A DNA stretch of 64,000 nucleotides from RH-AL1 sp965198495 (GTDB taxonomy: Bacteria > Pseudomonadota > Alphaproteobacteria > Rhizobiales > Beijerinckiaceae), in NCBI GenBank assembly GCA_965198495.1, contig CBDAPL010000002.1, positions 372,001-436,000 on the forward strand, read 5' to 3'. A program made the position numbers and the translations under genes. Position 1 is the first letter of the stretch; the number at the start of each line of letters is the position of its first letter. Shown one piece after another: positions 58,908-64,000 of this stretch. The notes under the pieces were generated by a model. That model saw nothing but the letters and a program-made list of their open reading frames with translations. It was not told the origin of the DNA and did not search any database.

Positions 58908-60161
58908 CTAGAAGACGGCGATCTTCGGGATGGCGGTGACGAACTGGCCGCCCCAATCACGGATCGTCTTCATCTCCTCGGCGATCTCCGTCTTCAAATT
59001 CCAAGGCAGGATCAGGACGTAGTCCGGCTTCATGGCGACGAGCGCTTCGGGCGACACGACCGGCACGCGGCTGCCGGGCAGCAAGGTCCCCTGCTTGTGC
59101 GGCGAGCGATCGGCGACGGCGTCGATCATGTCCGCGCCGACGCCGATGTAGTTGAGGAACGTGTTGCCCTTGGCGGCGGCGCCGTAGCCGCAGATCCGCT
59201 TGCCGGCGCGCTTGGCGGCGACGAGGAACTCGAGCGCGCCGAACTTGATGCCGAGCGTCGCCTCGGCGAAGCCGCGGTAGCCCTCGAGCGCATCGAGACG
59301 CGCCCGCTTCTCGTCGCCGAGCACCTTGGCGACAGCCGCCGTCTCGGCGTGGCGCGCGCCGGAATGGGTCATGAACACCCGCAGCGAGCCGCCGTGGGTC
59401 GGCACTTCCTCGACGTCGAAGATGCGCAGACCGACGCGCCGCGCCACCTCGGCCACCGCGATGAGCGACAGGTACGAGAAATGTTCGTGGTAGATCTGAT
59501 CGAACTGCAGACCCTCGACCTGCTTGAGCAGGTGCGGGAACTCGAACGTCGCGACGCCCTCCGGCTTCAGCAGCACTCGGAACCCGGTCACGAAGTCGAG
59601 GATGTCGGGCACGTGCGCCAGGACGTTGTTGGCCGCCATCAGATCGGCCGCGTGGCCGGCATCGCGCAGCCGCTCGGCGGTCGCCTGTCCGAAGAAGGCG
59701 ACCTCGGAGGGGACGCCGTTGCGTCGCGCGACCGCCGCGACGTTGGCCGCCGGTTCGACACCGAGGACCGGCACGCCCGCGCGCACGAAATATTGCAGCA
59801 GGTAGCCATCGTTGCTCGCCACTTCGACGACCTTGCTGCCGCCGTTGAGCGCGAAGCGCCGCGTCATCGCGGCGACGTAGGCTTCGGCGTGGCGCAGCCA
59901 GCTCGCCGAGAAGCTCGAGAAATAGGCGTAATCGGAAAAGATCGCCTCCGGGCTCTCGAACTCCTCGAGCTGGACCAGGAAGCAGGTCGGGCAGACGAAG
60001 GCATGCAGCGGATAGAACTTCTCGCCTTCACGCGCTCTGTCGAGCGGCACGTAGGAGTTCGAGAGCGGCGACAGGCCGAGGTCGACGAAACTGTGCGTGA
60101 GAGGCGTGCCACAAATCCTGCAGCTTTGTGTCCTCTCGCGCGTGTCTGACGCCATCACCAT
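58908..60161 (-). CDS. Sugar C-methyltransferase (TylCIII/NovU-like)
   Basis: This 417-aa protein has the three-part layout of sugar C-methyltransferases. An N-terminal zinc site has cysteines in CRICG and CPTC. A central SAM domain carries VVEVASNDGYLL and VLAHVPDILDF. The C-terminal putative sugar/carboxylate domain has ICGYGAAAKGNTFLNY and LPWNLKTEI. The family adds a methyl to C-3 of a keto-deoxysugar. It is first of three leftward genes for a branched sugar. Confidence 0.92.
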   Translation of the reverse strand: MVMASDTRERTQSCRICGTPLTHSFVDLGLSPLSNSYVPLDRAREGEKFYPLHAFVCPTCFLVQLEEFESPEAIFSDYAYFSSFSASWLRHAEAYVAAMTRRFALNGGSKVVEVASNDGYLLQYFVRAGVPVLGVEPAANVAAVARRNGVPSEVAFFGQATAERLRDAGHAADLMAANNVLAHVPDILDFVTGFRVLLKPEGVATFEFPHLLKQVEGLQFDQIYHEHFSYLSLIAVAEVARRVGLRIFDVEEVPTHGGSLRVFMTHSGARHAETAAVAKVLGDEKRARLDALEGYRGFAEATLGIKFGALEFLVAAKRAGKRICGYGAAAKGNTFLNYIGVGADMIDAVADRSPHKQGTLLPGSRVPVVSPEALVAMKPDYVLILPWNLKTEIAEEMKTIRDWGGQFVTAIPKIAVF

Positions 60162-60341
60162 CCCGCTTGCCTAAGGGCTCCAGCCGCACGCTATAGGCGC
60201 CAGCCTGAGGCGAGGCTACCGAAAAGCCGGAAGGACATCTACCGACGCGCGCCGGCCTCGCTCGACGCGGCCGAGGTGTGGTCTCGTTCATCGTCAATAG
60301 CGGTGCTGGCCGAGCGGTTGCACCCCACGTCGATGCGACGA

Positions 60342-60824
60342 TCATTCGTGCGAACCGAACAGGAACGAATCCACGCCCAGAAACAAAGAGGTCGTGGGCG
60401 GGAGCAGCGATGTCTGCGCGCTCGGGTCGGCCCCGGCGGTCTGCGGAGCGGTCGCGGCAGCCGGCGTGAAGGCATAGTACTGGCCGTAACCGAGCTGGCC
60501 GGGGACGTTCGCGCAGACATGACCATCGGCGAACGCGACATGGGGATCGCACGGGTAGGGCGCCGTCGCCGCGATCGTCCGCTCGCGAAATCGATCCTGG
60601 GCGCGCGAACGCGCGATCGACGCGTCGCCATAGGTCTGCTCCGCTGTCGATCGCGGCGAGAGCGGCGCCAGGGTCGAGAGCCGCACCGCGTCGACGCTCG
60701 GGTGCGGGCGAAAGACGTGGCGGTGCCTTCGTGCGGCAAGGTCCGCCGCGGACGATGGCGCCGGCAGAGACATCGAGCCGAAGATCAAGACGGCCGCGGT
60801 GGATATGAGAAGGTGTTTTGGCAC
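60342..60824 (-). CDS. Secreted hypothetical protein
   Basis: The roughly 160-aa protein has a signal peptide (LLISTAAVLIFGSMSLPAP, cleavage near SSAAD). The mature part is low in secondary-structure signals: basic RRHRHVFRPHP, then Pro/Ala/Thr-rich. It has two cysteines (YPCDPHV and HVCANVP), which may form a disulfide. GTG 60824 has GGAG 6 bases upstream; ATG 60842 is an alternative. Function unknown. Confidence 0.65.
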   Translation of the reverse strand: MPKHLLISTAAVLIFGSMSLPAPSSAADLAARRHRHVFRPHPSVDAVRLSTLAPLSPRSTAEQTYGDASIARSRAQDRFRERTIAATAPYPCDPHVAFADGHVCANVPGQLGYGQYYAFTPAAATAPQTAGADPSAQTSLLPPTTSLFLGVDSFLFGSHE

Positions 60825-61152
60825 GGTTGCTCCGCAAGACATCCCTGGTCCTAGACGGGCGTATGATCACGGTCTTGTCAAACCCATTGTCTAGCCACCA
60901 GGCGGCGGTCGCGTCTTTGGTCGCGACACATCGCCAAGCGGGCTATTGTTTCCGGCGACTGAGTACTTGCACCGCAGGCGCTTGATGCCTTGGGATGGCT
61001 AGGGCAACCGTGAACGAAGCATGATCATCGCGCAAAACCGATTCGTATCGGTTTCGTGCCCGCTCTGGTCGAGAAATGCCATTTCGGCACAGATGCCTTC
61101 GAGCGCGCGTTAACGTTCGCGAAATTCGGCGCGGAGCCTATCGCCAGCGCCG
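60825..61152. other. Intergenic region between leftward genes
   Basis: This is 328 bases without a gene. The first part should hold the promoter of the secreted protein; the second holds the hairpin at 61035-61054. Nothing else was recognised. Confidence 0.4.
61034..61054 (-). terminator. Hairpin after dienelactone hydrolase gene
   Basis: AAACCGAT-TCGT-ATCGGTTT is a perfect 8-base stem with a four-base loop. On the leftward transcript it ends in TTTT, giving a short rho-independent terminator about 100 bases after the stop. Confidence 0.6.
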
Positions 61153-62019
61153 CTACACCAGCGTGCTTTTGTAGAGCGCGCTCAGCTCGGTCCAAGCCCG
61201 CTCGGCGGCCTGCTCGTCGTAGACGACGCTTCCCTTGACGCACCAGCCATGGTTCGCGCCCTCGTAGACCACGACCTTGGCCGGCAGATCGGCCTTGGCG
61301 AAGGTCGTCCGCAGCGTGTCCTTCGCCGAGGGGTCGCGCTTGTCGTCGTTGTCGGCGACGGCGCAATAGAAGCGCGCCTTCATCGCCGGGATCAGCAGGT
61401 GCGGGCTGTCGGGCTTCGCGGTGACGAGATTGCCCCCGTGGAAGGTCGCGGCGCTGGCGATGCGCTCGGCAACCGCCGCGGCGGTGCGAAAGGTCAGCGG
61501 GCCGCCCATGCAATAGCCCTGCACGCCGGCCTTCGCCCCGGTGTTGGTCTGCGGCTGCGCGTCGAGGAAGGCGAGGAAGGCGACGGCGTCGCGCTTGGTG
61601 CCCTCCGGCGTCAGCGCCGCCGCCAGCGGCATGACCTTGGCCCTGTCTTCCGGCTTGGTGAAGTCGAAGCCGGCATTGACGACCGGCGCGCGACGCTGCC
61701 GGTAGAAAGGGTTGGGGACCAGCACGACGTAGCCTTGCGCGGCGAGCCGGCGTCCCATCTGGCGGAACACCGGACGAAGACCGAGAATGTCGGTCCAGAT
61801 GAGGACGGCGGGCCAGGGTCCCGTGCCGGCGGGGTGGAACAGAGCCGAGTCGGCCGAGCCATCGGGCGTCTTCACGTCGACGTCGGTCTCGACGACCTCC
61901 GCCTCCGCCTTCGTCGGCGCGCTCGCGACGAGCGCGGCCGCGAAAGCGGCGACGCCGAAGGTTCGGCGCGACATGTCGGGATCGTGGGTCGGCCCTTGAT
62001 GGATCTCGTCGTCGCACAT
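61153..62019 (-). CDS. Dienelactone hydrolase, Tat-exported
   Basis: This 288-aa protein has an N-terminal segment with a twin-arginine signal (MSRRTFGVAAFAAALVAS, preceded by 17 residues). The DLH fold follows, with nucleophile Cys in GVQGYCMGG, FYRQRRAP, the acid in CAVADNDDKRD and the His in EGANHGWC. The family opens lactone rings or hydrolyses esters. Export through Tat is expected for some DLH-like hydrolases. GGAGAAG precedes ATG 62019. It lies downstream of kup in the same direction with a 65-base gap. Confidence 0.9.
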   Translation of the reverse strand: MCDDEIHQGPTHDPDMSRRTFGVAAFAAALVASAPTKAEAEVVETDVDVKTPDGSADSALFHPAGTGPWPAVLIWTDILGLRPVFRQMGRRLAAQGYVVLVPNPFYRQRRAPVVNAGFDFTKPEDRAKVMPLAAALTPEGTKRDAVAFLAFLDAQPQTNTGAKAGVQGYCMGGPLTFRTAAAVAERIASAATFHGGNLVTAKPDSPHLLIPAMKARFYCAVADNDDKRDPSAKDTLRTTFAKADLPAKVVVYEGANHGWCVKGSVVYDEQAAERAWTELSALYKSTLV

Positions 62020-62084
62020 GGCGTCTTCTCCGCTGTCGATTGACCGTTCCATCGCCCGGAAGATCGTCCGCATCGCCCTCGGCG

Positions 62085-63998
62085 CTAGAGGGCGATGTGG
62101 CGCCCGATCTCGACGACGCGGTCGTTGGGCAGGCCGAGCACGTCCGTCAGATGCGCCTGGTTGCGCTCCATGCTGGCGAACAGGTGCTCGGTGAAGCCGT
62201 TGAGACGCCGCCCCTCTTTCGCGCGCACGATGGTCTCGTGCCCGACGTAATACACCACCTTGTCCATATCGAAGGTGCAGCCGGCATCCTCCAGCGCCGG
62301 AAGCCATTCGTCGAGGCTGAGGTGTTCCATGAAGCCGCTCTTGATCACCACGCGCCAGACCTTCGGACGCTCCCGCTTGATGGTGAAGCGATCCTGCGCG
62401 GCGACGCGCGGGACGAGGGCGGTCACGATCGTGACGATGAGGACGTCCTCGTAAAGGCAGCCGTTCTGCTTGACGTGCCAGATCAGCAGCGGTGGCGTGG
62501 AATCGCGCGCGCGCGACAGGAACACGGCGGTGCCCTTGATGCGAGGGACACCCTGCGCCGCGATCATGTCGAAGAAGGTGCCGATCGGCTGCTTCGATGC
62601 GCCCAGTTCCGCGGCGATCGCCGCGACCCCCGTGTGCCACACCCGCATGGCGCCGAAGACGATCGTGGCGAGCACCAGCGGCACCCAGCCGCCGTCGAGC
62701 AGCTTCAGGAGGTTCGAGGCGAAGAACGCCGCGTCCACCAAGGCGAAAACGGCGGCGACCGCACCCGCCGCCACGATCGACCAGCCCCAGATTTCGCGCA
62801 TCGCGATGAAGAGCAGGCCGGACGTCATGAGCATGGTCGCGGAGACGGCGATGCCGTAGGCGGCGGCGAGATTGTCGGACTTGCGGAAGCCGAGCGCGAG
62901 GCCGACCGTCACCACCATCAGCATCCAGTTCACCGCACCGACGTAGATCTGGCCGTAACCCTCGTCCGACGTCTGCTTGATGATGAAGCGCGGCAGCCAG
63001 CCAAGCTGTATCGCCTGTCGCGTCATGGAGAACGCGCCGGTGATGATCGACTGGCTGGCGATGATCGTCGCCGCCGTCGCGAGCAGGATCAGCGGGACCA
63101 GCAGGAAGGATGGGCACAGGCGATAGAAGATGTTGTCCTGCGTCGGGGCGCCGTTCAGGACGATCGCCGCCTGCCCGGCATAGTTCAGGATGAGCGCCGG
63201 GAACACGATCGCGAACCAGGCGAGCCAGATCGGCCGCTTCCCGAAATGACCCATGTCGGCGTAGAGCGCCTCGGCGCCGGTCACGCACAGGAACACGCTT
63301 CCGAGCAGGGCGAAGGCGGTGAAGCCGCCGTGCGCGAGATAGGCGATCGCGTAGGTCGGGCTGAGGCCGACGAGTACGCCGGGGTGCTGCGCGATGCCGT
63401 AGAGGCCCATCGCGGCTATCACGGAGAACCACGTCAGCATGACGGGGCCAAACAGCTTGCCGATGCTGGCCGTGCCGCGCGGCTGCAGGGCGAAGAGCGC
63501 GACCAGCACGACCACCGTCGCCGGCAGCACGTAGGGGTCGAAGGCCGGCACGGCGAGGTGAAGACCTTCCAGGGCCGACAGGACGGAGATCGCCGGCGTG
63601 ATGGCGCCGTCGCCGTAGATCAGCGCGGCGCCGAAAAGGCCGACCGCGACGATCGCCGGGCGATGCCCGCGCTTGATGCCGATCAGCGACATGAGGGCGA
63701 GGATGCCGCCCTCGCCGTCGTTGTCTATGCGCATCGCGAAGGACACGTATTTGACGGCCGTGACGATGACGAGGGTCCACGTCAGCAGCGAGAGAATGCC
63801 GAGTGTCGTGCCGCGATCGACGTGCCCGCCGGCGCCGGCGAGCACCGTCTTCATTGTGTAGAGCGGGCTTGTGCCGATATCGCCGAACACGATCCCGAGG
63901 GCGCTGAGGGCGACCAGGGTGATCGCCCTGTTCGGGGCGGCCGCCTTTTCGGTGGTGTCCAGCTCGTCGCCGACGTTCTCCGAAGCGCTAGTCGTCAT
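62085..63998 (-). CDS. kup: Low-affinity potassium transporter Kup
   Basis: This 637-aa K+ uptake symporter has about 12 membrane helices. They start with LVALSALGIVFGDIGTSPLY, the defining motif, and include IYGDGAITPAISVLSALEG and GAEALYADMGHFGK. A cytoplasmic C-terminal domain of about 150 residues ends GRHIAL. It is complete, starting 2 bases before the window edge; any upstream promoter is outside. Confidence 0.97.
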   Translation of the reverse strand: MTTSASENVGDELDTTEKAAAPNRAITLVALSALGIVFGDIGTSPLYTMKTVLAGAGGHVDRGTTLGILSLLTWTLVIVTAVKYVSFAMRIDNDGEGGILALMSLIGIKRGHRPAIVAVGLFGAALIYGDGAITPAISVLSALEGLHLAVPAFDPYVLPATVVVLVALFALQPRGTASIGKLFGPVMLTWFSVIAAMGLYGIAQHPGVLVGLSPTYAIAYLAHGGFTAFALLGSVFLCVTGAEALYADMGHFGKRPIWLAWFAIVFPALILNYAGQAAIVLNGAPTQDNIFYRLCPSFLLVPLILLATAATIIASQSIITGAFSMTRQAIQLGWLPRFIIKQTSDEGYGQIYVGAVNWMLMVVTVGLALGFRKSDNLAAAYGIAVSATMLMTSGLLFIAMREIWGWSIVAAGAVAAVFALVDAAFFASNLLKLLDGGWVPLVLATIVFGAMRVWHTGVAAIAAELGASKQPIGTFFDMIAAQGVPRIKGTAVFLSRARDSTPPLLIWHVKQNGCLYEDVLIVTIVTALVPRVAAQDRFTIKRERPKVWRVVIKSGFMEHLSLDEWLPALEDAGCTFDMDKVVYYVGHETIVRAKEGRRLNGFTEHLFASMERNQAHLTDVLGLPNDRVVEIGRHIAL

Positions 63999-64000
63999 TC

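Noticed and set aside
62020..63780. Upstream extension of the dienelactone hydrolase frame through kup
   Set aside because: The hydrolase has its own ribosome binding site and Tat signal at 62019, and Kup is clearly encoded in another frame here.

Overview
The window is high-GC DNA with short intergenic gaps, ATGA/GTGA gene overlaps and long open shadow frames. It looks like the chromosome of an alphaproteobacterium of the order Hyphomicrobiales (Methylobacterium/Bosea/Beijerinckiaceae-like). The main reasons are the rph-rdgB pair, the small Lys-rich MPRKPSYDFER protein, HxlR/LysR/AraC/TetR regulators paired with SDRs, a beta-helix/Hint surface protein and the DUF2382/YidB/GlsB stress cluster. 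This placement is an inference from gene content; no rRNA or phylogenetic marker was analysed. I saw no rRNA, CRISPR array, integrase, transposase or prophage.

Layout. 1-0.9 kb: two tRNAs (CAU and Arg-CCG). 0.9-7.7 kb: a bacterial alpha-2-macroglobulin and penicillin-binding protein 1C, a known envelope-defence pair. 7.9-28.1 kb: an accessory-looking array in which small enzymes (SDRs, alpha/beta hydrolases, quinone reductase, DsbA-like protein, carboxymuconolactone-decarboxylase proteins, siderophore-interacting reductase) each sit next to their own regulator. This stretch also holds a 13-bp minisatellite between inverted arms, a rearranged NmrA-family remnant and a 236-bp direct duplication bracketing an SDR-LysR cassette. 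It includes an operon of two CMD proteins with a beta-propeller, and a chemoreceptor coupled to a small membrane protein.

28.4-33.7 kb: a glycosyltransferase, a frameshifted beta-helix/Hint protein, a divergent acyl-adenylate ligase and gene fragments. 33.9-40.3 kb: a PAS-LuxR regulator and a leftward envelope/stress cluster (cysteine-rich peptide, PDZ protein, YidB-like, GlsB-like, two DUF2382 proteins, a membrane protein). 40.3-41.4 kb holds an orphan terminator that may end a small RNA, and a 58-aa protein. 41.4-47.6 kb: MFS transporter, cytochrome b561, methyltransferase, two short L,D-transpeptidases, TerB-like protein, SDR. 48-50.1 kb: rph, rdgB and an L-2-haloacid dehalogenase.

51.1-55.5 kb: selD faces a phosphonate-type ABC transporter whose two permease domains are fused. 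The shared promoter carries a perfect 9-3-9 dyad, which suggests coordinated selenium uptake and selenophosphate synthesis. 55.6-60.2 kb: a CDP-6-deoxyhexose set (rfbF, rfbG, a C-methyltransferase, a 3,5-epimerase and a reductase) able to build a branched C-methyl sugar. The window ends with a secreted protein, a Tat-exported dienelactone hydrolase and the Kup potassium transporter.
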